Origin: Marinobacterium sp. | GTDB taxonomy: Bacteria; Pseudomonadota; Gammaproteobacteria; Pseudomonadales; Balneatricaceae | Assembly (NCBI GenBank): GCA_025800125.1 | Contig: JAOXSF010000040.1 | Span: 1-64,000 of the forward strand | Direction of reading: 5' to 3' | Length of the DNA: 64,000 nucleotides | Shown here: piece after piece, positions 8,638-17,552 of the stretch | Layout: every line of letters begins with the position of its first letter | Position numbering within the stretch: position 1 is the stretch's first letter | Notes under the pieces: generated by a model | What the model was told of the DNA's origin: nothing | The model's database searches: none | Seen by the model: only the letters and a program-made list of their open reading frames with translations | Program-made: the position numbers and the translations under genes

Positions 8638-9687
8638 ATGAAGCCTGTTCGAGTATTGGTAGTAGATGACTCCGCATTGATTCGTAAAGTCGTATCACAA
8701 CTGCTCTCTGATGACCCTCAGCTTGAGGTTGTGGGCACTGCAGTTGACCCATTTGATGCCCGTGAAAAAATCAAGCAGTTGAACCCTGATGTGCTGACGC
8801 TGGATGTGGAAATGCCTCGCATGGACGGTATCACTTTTCTTCGTAATCTGATGCGTCTGCGACCGATGCCTGTAGTTATGTTGTCAACGCTGACAACACA
8901 GGGCGCTGATATAACGCTGGAAGCACTGGAGATAGGCGCCGTTGATTTTATTGCTAAACCGCGCACAGATCAGAGCACCAGTCTGGCTCGCTTCCAGTCT
9001 CTGATCATTGAGAAAGTACATATGGCTGCGGGATCAGGGGCGCAGTTGCAGCGTGTGCGTGCCCGTCGCAGTAACCGAATCACCCGTGAGCGTCTTATAC
9101 AGCCTTCAGGTGTCCTGAATAGCCGCATTATTGCTATGGGTGCCTCAACCGGGGGGACCGAAGCATTAAAAGAGGTGTTATCTGTACTTCCTGCCCAGAT
9201 GCCTCCGATTGTTATAACTCAGCATATCCCAGCGTCCTTCAGTCAGCGTTTTGCTCGACGGCTTGATCGAGCCTGTGCGCTTAATGTCTGTGAAGCTGAA
9301 GACAGACAGAGGATTGAAACAGGCCATGTCTACATTGCTCCCGGAGATAAGCATCTGACCATTAATGTTGATGCTGGAGGCTACTACTGCTGTTTGCAGG
9401 ATAGTGAAGAAGTGAGTGGCCATAAGCCTTCAGTCGATGTGCTGTATCACTCGCTGCTTAATTGCAGACCCGAACGTGTGCTGGCGGTATTAATGACCGG
9501 AATGGGGAGTGACGGTGCCCATGGCATGAAGCAGCTGCATGAAGCCGGTGCTACGACCCTGGCTCAGGATGAGCGCAGTAGCCTGGTGTGGGGGATGCCT
9601 GGAAGTGCGGTGCGCCTGGGGGCTGCAATGCTGACTGTACCGTTGGAACACATGGCGGAAAAACTGGTGCGCTACAGTCAGGGCTGA
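8638..9687 (+). CDS. cheB: Chemotaxis response regulator methylesterase CheB
   Basis: 349 residues. The N-terminal receiver has D10-D11, phospho-Asp56 (LDVEMPRMDG) and a Lys in the IAKPR loop. The C-terminal CheB methylesterase domain has the triad Ser170 (MGASTGGTEA), His196 (ITQHIPASF) and Asp292 (TGMGSDGA). It removes receptor methyl esters and deamidates Gln when phosphorylated by CheA. AGGAAGGG precedes the ATG. It completes the cheR-cheD-cheB adaptation set. Confidence 0.96.
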   Translation: MKPVRVLVVDDSALIRKVVSQLLSDDPQLEVVGTAVDPFDAREKIKQLNPDVLTLDVEMPRMDGITFLRNLMRLRPMPVVMLSTLTTQGADITLEALEIGAVDFIAKPRTDQSTSLARFQSLIIEKVHMAAGSGAQLQRVRARRSNRITRERLIQPSGVLNSRIIAMGASTGGTEALKEVLSVLPAQMPPIVITQHIPASFSQRFARRLDRACALNVCEAEDRQRIETGHVYIAPGDKHLTINVDAGGYYCCLQDSEEVSGHKPSVDVLYHSLLNCRPERVLAVLMTGMGSDGAHGMKQLHEAGATTLAQDERSSLVWGMPGSAVRLGAAMLTVPLEHMAEKLVRYSQG

Positions 9688-9753
9688 GGCGCTACAGCCA
9701 GGGCCAGGTTGTGACGAGACCGTGAGACATGAAATCTGAGAGAGGGATGGCTG

Positions 9754-10953
9754 ATGAGAGCTGTGCAGATTAATGTGGTGATGTTGACAGTGGCAGGGGT
9801 ACTGGCGGTTCTCAATATGCCGGGTGTAACAGGGGGCGCTGCGTTATGGGAGCTGGTGCTGGTTTTCCTGTTACTTGCTCTTGGGGGATGGCAGTTGGTT
9901 CTGTTGCGAGCCGAAACGTTCCGAGGCGGCTCAGGTGAGGAGATAACACGTAGCGAGGAGGTCAACCTGCAACAGCTGCAGCCTGCATTACAAGCGCTTG
10001 AGCAGAGTCTGCTACATGAACGCACAGTGATGGAGCAGGAAATAACCCGTGTTGATACATTGCTTAAAGACGCTGTGGCCACCATGGGAGAAAGCTTCGC
10101 TGAGATGCAGCAACTGTCACAGCAGCAGCATCTGGTGATCAATGATGTTATTGCCCGTACGCTGGAAAGCCATAATAAGAGTGAAGAAGGGCCGGGTATC
10201 AAGGCGTTTATTGAAGAGACAGGGGCTGTACTGGAGCAGTTTGTTGACATCATGGTAGCGGTGTCCCGTCAGAGTCTGACCACGGTTCATAACATTGACG
10301 ACATGATTGAAGAGCTGGATGGTATTTTCAGCCTGATTGAAAATGTTGAAGGGTTAGCGGGACAGACTAACCTGCTGGCCCTTAATGCCAGTATTGAAGC
10401 CGCGCGGGCAGGGGACGCAGGGCGTGGTTTTGCGGTTGTCGCTGATGAAGTAAGGGCCCTGTCTATAAATTCAGCGGAGCTGAATAACCGGATCAGGGAA
10501 AAGATTGATAGTACCCGCGAAACGATTCATCAGTTACGTGACAATGTCAGTGAGAGCGCGTCAGCAGATATGAACGAGACCATAGAAACCAAAGATCGTG
10601 TTAATCAGATGTTGGGGGATATTGGTTCCATAAACAGTTACCTGGGGGAACATATTCAACAGGCGGCAGTGATTGGTCAGCAGATAGATGGCGCTGTTGC
10701 CAATGCTGTACGTTCATTACAGTTTGAAGATATTGCCTCCCAGGCGCTATTTTCCATGAAATCTAATCTTAAAACGCTAAATAGTATTGCAACTTTGCTC
10801 AATGTGCAGGTGTGCAGTGGAGATGAATTGGCTGAGCAGCTTGAACAGTTGACCGAGCGCTGTAATCAGCTGCGAACCGAGGCGATGCAGGGCAACCAGT
10901 ATCGCACGGTGTCACAGCAATCTATGGATGAAGGAGACGTTGAGTTGTTCTGA
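9754..10953 (+). CDS. Short membrane-anchored MCP-like signalling protein
   Basis: 399 residues. Two hydrophobic segments (about 3-22 and 29-53) form a tight hairpin with almost no periplasmic part and no recognisable HAMP. A helical region then leads to an MCP hairpin tip at about 203-237 ([20 protein letters not shown]). It lacks a ligand-binding domain, so it may sense membrane or cytoplasmic state or act as an array adaptor. It ends [10 protein letters not shown], the same tail as CheD. Vibrio cholerae chemotaxis cluster III, as I recall it, has a comparable MCP-like gene beside a STAS gene and a receiver-PP2C gene. Confidence 0.85.
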   Translation: MRAVQINVVMLTVAGVLAVLNMPGVTGGAALWELVLVFLLLALGGWQLVLLRAETFRGGSGEEITRSEEVNLQQLQPALQALEQSLLHERTVMEQEITRVDTLLKDAVATMGESFAEMQQLSQQQHLVINDVIARTLESHNKSEEGPGIKAFIEETGAVLEQFVDIMVAVSRQSLTTVHNIDDMIEELDGIFSLIENVEGLAGQTNLLALNASIEAARAGDAGRGFAVVADEVRALSINSAELNNRIREKIDSTRETIHQLRDNVSESASADMNETIETKDRVNQMLGDIGSINSYLGEHIQQAAVIGQQIDGAVANAVRSLQFEDIASQALFSMKSNLKTLNSIATLLNVQVCSGDELAEQLEQLTERCNQLRTEAMQGNQYRTVSQQSMDEGDVELF

Positions 10954-10985
10954 TTTGCAGTTTTCTGACCTGTTGGAGGGATGTC

Positions 10986-11294
10986 ATGTCTGTTACCTGT
11001 ACCTGCACTTCTGATAATCGCCACGTAACAATGACGGTTGTTGATCGCTTTGATTTTGCATTGCATCAGATTTTTCGCGAGTGCTATCGCGATATCACTG
11101 TACCCGGAACTGTTTTTACGCTGGATCTGCAACGTGCCAGCTATATGGACAGTTCGGCCCTGGGCATGATTCTGTTATTGAAAGATCATGCAGAGGCGCT
11201 GGGTGGACGGCTGGTGGTGCGCAAGCCGAATGATGTTGTACGTAAAATTCTGGAAATAGCCCGTTTCGAGCGTTTTATCACCATCGAGGAATGA
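10986..11294 (+). CDS. STAS anti-sigma-factor-antagonist-like protein
   Basis: 102 residues after GGAGGG. It is a canonical SpoIIAA-type STAS domain with the phospho-loop MDSSALG at 54-60, so Ser57 is the likely phosphorylation site. It lies 4 nt before the gene for a protein that carries both a PP2C phosphatase and a HATPase kinase-like domain. It is therefore the expected substrate of a self-contained partner switch attached to the chemotaxis cluster. Confidence 0.88.
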   Translation: MSVTCTCTSDNRHVTMTVVDRFDFALHQIFRECYRDITVPGTVFTLDLQRASYMDSSALGMILLLKDHAEALGGRLVVRKPNDVVRKILEIARFERFITIEE

Positions 11295-11298
11295 TGTC

Positions 11299-13020
11299 AT
11301 GGGGATTGTCAACATACCCGCAGACAGTGAACAGCATGTGATACTGGTAGTTGATTATCATGAGCAGGATCGTGCCCGTCTGGTGAATATGCTTATAAGG
11401 TTGGGCTTCAGAGTAGTCGAAGCAGCTGATGGGCATGAGGCGATAAAACAATGTGGTAATCATGCGCCATGGTTGGTGATCACGGAGGTGTTTCTGCCTG
11501 GTCTGGACGGTTTTGAAGTATCCCGTCATATCAAGCAACATGCTGGAGAGCGCTTTATTCCGGTGCTGTTTGTTACCCGGGCACGGGATGAAGGCGTGTA
11601 TGAACGCTGTATTGATGCCGGTGGTGATGATTTCCTGCAAGGGCCTATTGCCAGTCTTTCTGTCTTAAAAGTTAAACTGTTTGCGATGCAGCGGATTACC
11701 CGCTTGTATCATGAGGTAAAAGAACTGCATGGTTTCCTGCAACGGGAGGAAGAAGTTGCAGAAGAGCTGTTCAGTCGTGCGATTGAAGGGATGAATGTCG
11801 CAACAGATCAGGTGCGCTTTTACAAAAAACCCGCTTCCACATTCAGTGGTGATGTCTTGCTGACAGCCTGGCGCCCTGATGGTGATCTGAATGTTCTGCT
11901 GGGGGATTTCACGGGCCATGGCCTTACTTCTGTGATTGGGGCGCTGCCACTGGCGGAAACATTTCGAGCTATGACGCGCAAGGGTTACCAGGGGCATGAG
12001 GTACTGCAGCATATCAACACCAAACTGAAGTCGCTGTTACCACCTGGAATGTTCCTGGCAACGATTATGGTGCAGCTGTCTGTCGATGCCAGTCAGGCCT
12101 TTATCTGGAATTGCGGAATGCCTGCGGTGATTATCCTGTCGCCAGGCTGTAACCAGCCGGTGTCTATGGTGGAATCAGCAGATCCACCGCTGGGTATTAT
12201 TGCTGAATTTGTACCGGCTCCAGCTCGTTGTGTCGTACTTGCCCCTGATGATCGCATTCTACTGGTTAGCGATGGTGTGCTGGAAGCGCGCAATTTTAAG
12301 GGAGAAATGTTTTCTGAACAGCGCTTGATAGGAGCTGCATGTGAGGGCATGCGAAAGGGAAATGTAGCCGCAGAGGTCATTCTGGCTGCAGAACAGTTTA
12401 TGGCGGGTCGAGAACAGGATGATGATGTCTCGCTGATTGAAATACCTGCTCAGTTATATGGTCTTGAGAAGAATGCAGCAGCCAGGCGAGTAACAGATGA
12501 AGAAGTGCTCACCAGTGAGGGGGGAGGGAACTGGGTTCTCACCCTCAAAGGTACAATGTTGCGTCAGAATCCCGTACCTGTATTGATGAGCCAGTTGCAG
12601 GAGATGCTGGGTGGAGGTAAACACTGGCAAGTTGTCTTTACTATTTTGACAGAGCTTTATGTGAATGCACTTGATCATGGTGTGTTGCAGCTTGATTCAC
12701 GACTAAAGTCGTCAGTTGATGGGTTCGCCCGGTACTTTGCATTGCGGGAGCAGAGGCTGGCGCAGTTGCAGGATGGCGAAGTACAGATCAGCCTCGCTTA
12801 CCATTCTGGGCCTTGCTCGGGGGGGCAACTGGAAATCATGATACGTGATAGCGGAAACGGGTTTGATATAGCTTCTTCCAGCCCCGGCGAATGCTGTCAG
12901 TCTGAGCAGCATGATGCCCTTGCGTTGTGCGGTAGAGGTATATGCCTGGTGCAGGAGCTGGCAGATTCACTGACCTACCACGAAGGTGGTTGTTGTGCCC
13001 ATGCCGTTGTGAGCTGGTAG
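11299..13020 (+). CDS. Pseudo-receiver / SpoIIE-type PP2C phosphatase / HATPase fusion
   Basis: 573 residues. A receiver-like domain spans 1-125. A PP2C_SIG/SpoIIE phosphatase domain spans about 160-390, with metal motifs FSGDVLL, GDFTGHG, VSDGV and DDDVSL. The C-terminal HATPase_c of anti-sigma-kinase type spans about 410-573 (N box LTELYVNALDHG, G1 DSGNGFD, G2 GRGICLV). The receiver is unusual: the phospho-Asp position is Glu63 (ITEVFLPGLDG), the acidic pair is D19-Y20 and the conserved Lys is Gly115. Kinase and phosphatase for the adjacent STAS protein thus sit in one chain. This is the last gene of the cluster. Confidence 0.9.
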   Translation: MGIVNIPADSEQHVILVVDYHEQDRARLVNMLIRLGFRVVEAADGHEAIKQCGNHAPWLVITEVFLPGLDGFEVSRHIKQHAGERFIPVLFVTRARDEGVYERCIDAGGDDFLQGPIASLSVLKVKLFAMQRITRLYHEVKELHGFLQREEEVAEELFSRAIEGMNVATDQVRFYKKPASTFSGDVLLTAWRPDGDLNVLLGDFTGHGLTSVIGALPLAETFRAMTRKGYQGHEVLQHINTKLKSLLPPGMFLATIMVQLSVDASQAFIWNCGMPAVIILSPGCNQPVSMVESADPPLGIIAEFVPAPARCVVLAPDDRILLVSDGVLEARNFKGEMFSEQRLIGAACEGMRKGNVAAEVILAAEQFMAGREQDDDVSLIEIPAQLYGLEKNAAARRVTDEEVLTSEGGGNWVLTLKGTMLRQNPVPVLMSQLQEMLGGGKHWQVVFTILTELYVNALDHGVLQLDSRLKSSVDGFARYFALREQRLAQLQDGEVQISLAYHSGPCSGGQLEIMIRDSGNGFDIASSSPGECCQSEQHDALALCGRGICLVQELADSLTYHEGGCCAHAVVSW

Positions 13021-13133
13021 TCAGTGAGTGCTATTGCATTGCCCTGTTACTATCGGGCCATGAGAGCAGAGTAGCTGGCTTGCTGGATAGTCAGACAGGG
13101 CTTACTTCCCTTTATCAGCCGGGAGGGGCAGAG

Positions 13134-13331
13134 TTACTTGTGTGTTTCTGTTGTGTCAGCCAGTGCTGCTTCAACTGCTGCCAGTCGTACCTGCATTGCT
13201 TCGACAATGGCATCATCTACGCTGATTTCAGGTGATATACGGATCATATCCAGCATTTCTACCAGAAAACTCTCCTCATTCATCTTGGCTAGCTGCTCCG
13301 GGCTCCAGCGGTTCATTATCTGCTCGTGCAT
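13134..13331 (-). CDS. Small hypothetical protein, 65 residues
   Basis: ATG at 13331 has AGGAG 7 nt upstream; a longer reading to 13376 has no ribosome site. The protein is acidic and helical (NRWSPEQLAKMNEESFLVEMLDMIRISPEISVDDAIVEAMQ split over two helices), without membrane or signal segments. I do not recognise the family. It lies convergent to the chemotaxis cluster, 113 nt past its end. The ribosome site and natural composition favour a real gene. Confidence 0.55.
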   Translation of the reverse strand: MHEQIMNRWSPEQLAKMNEESFLVEMLDMIRISPEISVDDAIVEAMQVRLAAVEAALADTTETHK

Positions 13332-13440
13332 AAAATACTCCTGCCGGTTGGTATCACATGGTAACGGGCATATCACAGGCTGTATGCCTGATGCCCTACT
13401 TACGTATGGATCAACCTTTGAGTTTTTTCAACTGTACTAG

Positions 13441-13638
13441 CTGCTTCTTGTAGGCTGTCGCTTTTTGCAAGAAGTATTTAATAAACCTTAATTCAGATCA
13501 CAGGTGTCCGGTTGGGGTTTCGTTTTATTGAGCTGTATCAATTTTTGCTAATGTATTGCTTGAGCCACATCAATATAGTCCGGGCCATTCAGGGTTAACC
13601 TTGCTCGCAGGTACAAGATTACGTGTATGAGGTGGGGT
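13441..13638. other. Intergenic region upstream of the 43-codon membrane gene
   Basis: It holds a weak inverted repeat, CTTCTTG/CAAGAAG, at 13444-13474 and otherwise nothing recognisable. A promoter for the following small gene is expected here but no convincing hexamers were found. Confidence 0.3.
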
Positions 13639-13770
13639 ATGTTTGGTATTGATCTGTACAGCTTTGAAACTCTGTGGCCTAGCTTGCTGGGTGTTGTTGG
13701 CATGAGTGCGGCAATGGTCTGGGGTTTTATCAAGATCCGTAAGCTGATGGAAGAAGAGCCTAAGAAGTAA
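13639..13770 (+). CDS. 43-residue single-pass membrane microprotein
   Basis: ATG 13639 follows GAGGTGGGG, and the frame runs 43 codons to TAA at 13768-13770. The peptide begins MFGIDLYSFETLWPSLLG and has one hydrophobic stretch (about 13-32) followed by a charged tail rich in Lys and Glu (KIRKLMEEEPKK). A clean Rho-independent terminator starts 42 nt after the stop. That arrangement (ribosome site, short frame, terminator) supports expression of a very small inner-membrane protein. Function unknown. Confidence 0.65.
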   Translation: MFGIDLYSFETLWPSLLGVVGMSAAMVWGFIKIRKLMEEEPKK

Positions 13771-13811
13771 AGGCTTTCTGCGCTTGTTTGTTGCTGTATT
13801 CCGTGCTGTTG

Positions 13812-13840
13812 AAAAAAGGCTGCCTTGTGTAGCCTTTTTT
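13812..13840 (+). terminator. Rho-independent terminator after the membrane microprotein
   Basis: AAAAAAGGCT pairs with AGCCTTTTTT around a 9-nt loop; the U-tract is at 13834-13840. The stem is nearly symmetrical, so it could work on both strands. Confidence 0.85.
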
Positions 13841-14152
13841 CATGCCTGTGTCCCGTCCTGAAGCCGGTTATCCTCGGTTCTGATCTCCTTTCTGAATAAA
13901 CATTATATATCTGGCTCTTTTCGTACCTGGTCAGCCTGTAGCTATAAGCCCATAGCCATAAGCCTGTAGCATCTATTTTTCTTTGTACCGATGAAGAGCC
14001 TGTTCTGGCTGGATACTGTCAAATCTTGTCTACACTGTTAAAAAGCCGTTCAACAATGATGGTGTAGCAGCCGTCAGCAGGTGGTTGGTTCCTTTCCCTG
14101 TATAGCATGAGTGGCTTCCCTGAAAACCGTCAGACTATGAGCAAAAAGACGT
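13841..14152. other. Intergenic region upstream of the AraC-type gene
   Basis: It contains a degenerate 14-nt tandem repeat (13933-13974). No gene is seen. A promoter for the AraC regulator should lie near 14010-14100, but no confident hexamers were identified. Confidence 0.4.
13933..13974. repeat. 14-nt degenerate tandem repeat x3
   Basis: AGCCTGTAGCTATA, AGCCCATAGCCATA and AGCCTGTAGCATCT lie head to tail. Confidence 0.7.
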
Positions 14153-15229
14153 ATGGGACGGATGATTACAGTGCCGACAGGCTATGTCCGGTATTTGCTG
14201 GATCAGGTAGAGCGACAGGGCTTCAGTGTTGACCTGTTGCTGCAGCAGGTGGGGATTGATGCTGCCGACATTGAACAGGGAACCGAGTTTTCGGCGGTAA
14301 AGTTTGGTCAACTCTATCAGAGGGTGATGTATATCTCGCAGGATGAGTATTTCGGCATGCTCAGTGGCGGCCGGGTACCTTTGGGCACATTCAGAATGAT
14401 GTGTCACTGCCTGCTGCATTGTGGGTCGTTGGCACGGGCGATTCAGCGTGCAGCAGATTTTCACGAAATCTGCCGTGGTACACGCTATAAACCCGTACTA
14501 CTGCGTACCGGGCGTTATGCCCGCTTATCCTTTGCGCTACTGGACCGCCTTGTTGATGAGCAGACAGGAAGTGCAACATTGCGTGAGCCACCTGAATATG
14601 TTCGAACCTCTCTGTCCATGTGGCACCATTTCATCTGCTGGTTGCTGGGTACACGGCTGGAGCTGAAAACTGTGACCTTTACAGCGCCGGTACCGGAAGA
14701 TGCTGAACTGTATAAAACACTGTTTCAGGCTGATGTACGTTTCAATCAGTCAGAAAATGCGCTGGTATTTCCTGCCCGTTTTCTGGAATATCCGCTGGTT
14801 CAGAATGAGACCTCACTGAGGGATTTTCTGCATACGGCACCTTACCAGTTACTGGTTAATATAGAGAATGATCGCAGCCTTAAGACGCAGGTGATCGCTC
14901 TGTTTGGCAGGGATTTCAGCCGGGAATTACCCAGTGCAGAGGAGGTTTCGGCAGTGCTGAATATGTCCGTATCGACGTTACGCAGACGGCTGCAGGATGA
15001 AGCGACTTCATTCCAGCGTATCAAGGATGAATGTCGTAAAGATGCTGCTGTGACTTATATGAATTCGCCACAGCTGACGATTAACGAAGTTGCACGACTG
15101 ATGGGGTTCGATGAGCCTTCAGCGTTCTTCCGTTCATTTAAGAAATGGACAGGGATGACTCCGGGTGACTATCGGCGCAGTGCTTTATACCGCGAACAGT
15201 TGACGGGGACTATCGTTGATAAAGGTTAA
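14153..15229 (+). CDS. AraC-family transcriptional regulator (arabinose-binding-like N-terminal domain)
   Basis: 358 residues. The N-terminal domain of about 200 residues is of the Arabinose_bd/OruR class. The C-terminal part (about 255-345) holds two helix-turn-helix motifs: ...EEVSAVLNMSVSTLRRRLQ... and ...INEVARLMGFDEPSAFFRSFKKWTG, followed by TPGDYR. This class often controls neighbouring catabolic genes, but the neighbours here (holC, pepA) are housekeeping and convergent, so the target is unknown. The start could be ATG 14153 or ATG 14162; neither has a strong ribosome site. Confidence 0.88.
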   Translation: MGRMITVPTGYVRYLLDQVERQGFSVDLLLQQVGIDAADIEQGTEFSAVKFGQLYQRVMYISQDEYFGMLSGGRVPLGTFRMMCHCLLHCGSLARAIQRAADFHEICRGTRYKPVLLRTGRYARLSFALLDRLVDEQTGSATLREPPEYVRTSLSMWHHFICWLLGTRLELKTVTFTAPVPEDAELYKTLFQADVRFNQSENALVFPARFLEYPLVQNETSLRDFLHTAPYQLLVNIENDRSLKTQVIALFGRDFSRELPSAEEVSAVLNMSVSTLRRRLQDEATSFQRIKDECRKDAAVTYMNSPQLTINEVARLMGFDEPSAFFRSFKKWTGMTPGDYRRSALYREQLTGTIVDKG

Positions 15230-15266
15230 GAAGCGATAAGAGGGTTGAGAGGCGATTAAAGCCCCT

Positions 15267-15315
15267 GTAGATACCTTATGAGCACGGCCTGAGCAAGTGA
15301 ACAGGCCGTATCTAC
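15267..15315. other. Bulged hairpin between convergent AraC gene and holC
   Basis: GTAGATA (15267-15273) pairs with TATCTAC (15309-15315), and CGGCCTG (15285-15291) with CAGGCCG (15302-15308); an 11-nt bulge sits on the left arm. There is no U-tract, so it may be a transcript-end structure rather than a classical terminator. Confidence 0.5.
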
Positions 15316-15386
15316 ATTATGTGCACCGTTACGTGCTTCACTGCACTTATGTATATCTTTCAGTTGTGGCGGGCTGTAATCTGGCA

Positions 15387-15833
15387 TCAGTGGCGGGGGC
15401 GCATATCTGTCATATTGATATGGTACCCAGCTTCTTTATATTGCCGAAAGTGTTGTCGGGTTGCTGATAAAATAGAGTCTGTTTGCACAACAATTTCGAC
15501 CACTCGTGCTATGCCAGGGACCGATTCAGGGAGTGTTTCTGTCAAATTGACAAAAACTCTCTGCTTATCAATCTGCGTGGCAGACCAGCCAATTTGTACT
15601 GGTGCAGGCAGGCCACTTCCTGCTAGAGCGTGTGGAATAAAGCTGTCATCGCGGAAACTCCACAACAGGCTGTCAAGTTCTCTGGCGCAGGCTTCGTCAT
15701 TACAATGAATATGCAGCCGGTGCCCCTGAGGTACAATTTTTTCAGCCAGCCGACAGACAAAGCGCTGCCGCGCCGCCAGGTCGGCGACGGGCAGTACATA
15801 GAAATCGGCCTGCAGCTGTTTTGTACTGGCCAT
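15387..15833 (-). CDS. holC: DNA polymerase III subunit chi
   Basis: 148 residues. It matches HolC: an N-terminal ADFYVLP segment, RLAEKIVPQGHRLHIHCND, then DSLLWSFRDDSFIPHAL, all typical of the family. Chi links the clamp-loader (via psi) to single-stranded-DNA-binding protein at the replication fork. Its start overlaps the pepA stop by one base (TAATG), the conserved pepA-holC arrangement of gammaproteobacteria. Confidence 0.93.
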   Translation of the reverse strand: MASTKQLQADFYVLPVADLAARQRFVCRLAEKIVPQGHRLHIHCNDEACARELDSLLWSFRDDSFIPHALAGSGLPAPVQIGWSATQIDKQRVFVNLTETLPESVPGIARVVEIVVQTDSILSATRQHFRQYKEAGYHINMTDMRPRH

Positions 15834-17329
15834 TATTCCTCTTCAGCAGCCTGATTCATCAGGTACTGACACAATAAAGGAACACAGCGGCCAGATGCGC
15901 CTTTTGCTTTACCGCCGCTAGCCCAGGCTACACCTGCAATATCCAGATGAGCCCAGCGGTATTCTTCGGTAAAACGTGACAGGAAACAGGCCGCTGTAAT
16001 GGTGCCTGCTGGGCGGCCACCAATGTTGGCGATATCTGCGAAGTTACTATCCAGTTGCTCCTGATATTCATCCCAGAGCGGCAACTGCCAGGCACGGTCG
16101 GCTGCCTGTTCGCCTGCTTCGAGGATTTCACGGGCCAGAGCATCATCATTGGCCAGTACTGCTGTTGCCTGATGGCCCAGTGCGATAATGCAGGCACCGG
16201 TCAGTGTTGCGATGTCAAGTACGGTGGCAGGATTGAAACGTTCAATGTAAGTCAGTGCATCGCAGAGCACCAGACGACCTTCTGCGTCAGTATTCAGAAT
16301 TTCTACCGTTTTACCAGATAGTGTAGTGACAATGTCTCCAGGCTTGGTGGCATTACCAGCAGGCATATTTTCTGCGGCGGCGACCACTGCAACGACATTG
16401 ATTGGCAGGCCCATTTCAGCAACTGCATTCATGGTACCGATCACACTGGCGGCACCGCACATATCAAACTTCATTTCGTCCATGGCTGCGCCTGGCTTCA
16501 GGCTGATACCGCCGGTGTCGAAGGTGATGCCTTTGCCTACCAGAACATGTGGCTGCTCATTGGCCTCGCCGCCGCGATAGTGCATAACGATCAGTTTTGA
16601 TGGCTGTTCAGAGCCGTTACCAACAGAAAGCAGACAGTGCATGCCCAGTTCTGCCATCTCGGCTTCGTCCAGAATGCTGGTTTCAACGCTATCATACTCA
16701 CGGCCTAGCTCCAGTGCCTGATCGGCCAGATAAGCTGGTGTGCATATATTACCTGGCAGGTTACCCAGTTCACGGGCTGTGCTGACTCCATTGCTGATGG
16801 CAACGCCATCCTGCATGGCGAATTCTGCAACCTCGGACTGATCAGCTGTGACAGCGATGCTGAGATTAGTCAGTGCAAGTGGCTCGGCTTTTTGGCTTTT
16901 AGTTTCGTCATAACGGTACAGTTCAGCGCCAGCCCATTCGGTGAGATGGCGAACCTGACGGTAGAGGTCCGGGTCATGACTGGCCACGTCATCCAGTGCA
17001 AACATGGCACTGTTGAAACGACCAGCTTTGACTTTGTCCATGGCTGCTTTAATAACTTTACGATGGTTGCGGTCATGACGTTCTTTTTCAGCACCCAGTC
17101 CAAGTAGCAGTACTCGTTTGGCTGTTACACCTGGCACCCGGTGTAGCAGTAGAGTTTCCCCCGGTTTTCCCTGAATATCTCCTTCGTTCAGAATATCGCT
17201 GATATAGCCTTTTGATGCTTTATTCAGTACTTCCGCAGAAGGGGTAAGCTGATTATCAGCAGCAATGCCTGCAATAATGCAGTCGGTGGTAGCGGTAGCG
17301 ATTGAACCGGTGAAAATTTCAAAATCCAT
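15833..17329 (-). CDS. pepA: Leucyl aminopeptidase (cytosol aminopeptidase)
   Basis: 498 residues from ATG 17329 (GGAG upstream); an in-frame start at 17359 adds ten residues without a ribosome site. This is an M17 dinuclear metallopeptidase. The metal/catalytic motifs are VGKGITFDTGGISLKPG, MKFDMCGAA and the signature NTDAEGRLVL. It removes N-terminal amino acids from peptides; in E. coli PepA also binds DNA at xer/carAB sites. It is divergent from lptF across 223 nt, the usual layout. Confidence 0.96.
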   Translation of the reverse strand: MDFEIFTGSIATATTDCIIAGIAADNQLTPSAEVLNKASKGYISDILNEGDIQGKPGETLLLHRVPGVTAKRVLLLGLGAEKERHDRNHRKVIKAAMDKVKAGRFNSAMFALDDVASHDPDLYRQVRHLTEWAGAELYRYDETKSQKAEPLALTNLSIAVTADQSEVAEFAMQDGVAISNGVSTARELGNLPGNICTPAYLADQALELGREYDSVETSILDEAEMAELGMHCLLSVGNGSEQPSKLIVMHYRGGEANEQPHVLVGKGITFDTGGISLKPGAAMDEMKFDMCGAASVIGTMNAVAEMGLPINVVAVVAAAENMPAGNATKPGDIVTTLSGKTVEILNTDAEGRLVLCDALTYIERFNPATVLDIATLTGACIIALGHQATAVLANDDALAREILEAGEQAADRAWQLPLWDEYQEQLDSNFADIANIGGRPAGTITAACFLSRFTEEYRWAHLDIAGVAWASGGKAKGASGRCVPLLCQYLMNQAAEEE

Positions 17330-17552
17330 ACTGACTCCATAGGAAGACTTTGGACGCACTTTTCAGCATAATGCCGCGTCAGGTGTTATCGGACAGGCCG
17401 CCCTGTACCTCATGGTTTATCCAATCTACGGGGGGCAGGGGTGGCGCCGTTACAGTGATCTGAACTATAAACCATTTGTCCGGCTTTGGGTTGGCATGGG
17501 GTAGATTTACTGGCTTACAGGTCAGTTAACTTTCTGATACAGGCTGCTTCGC

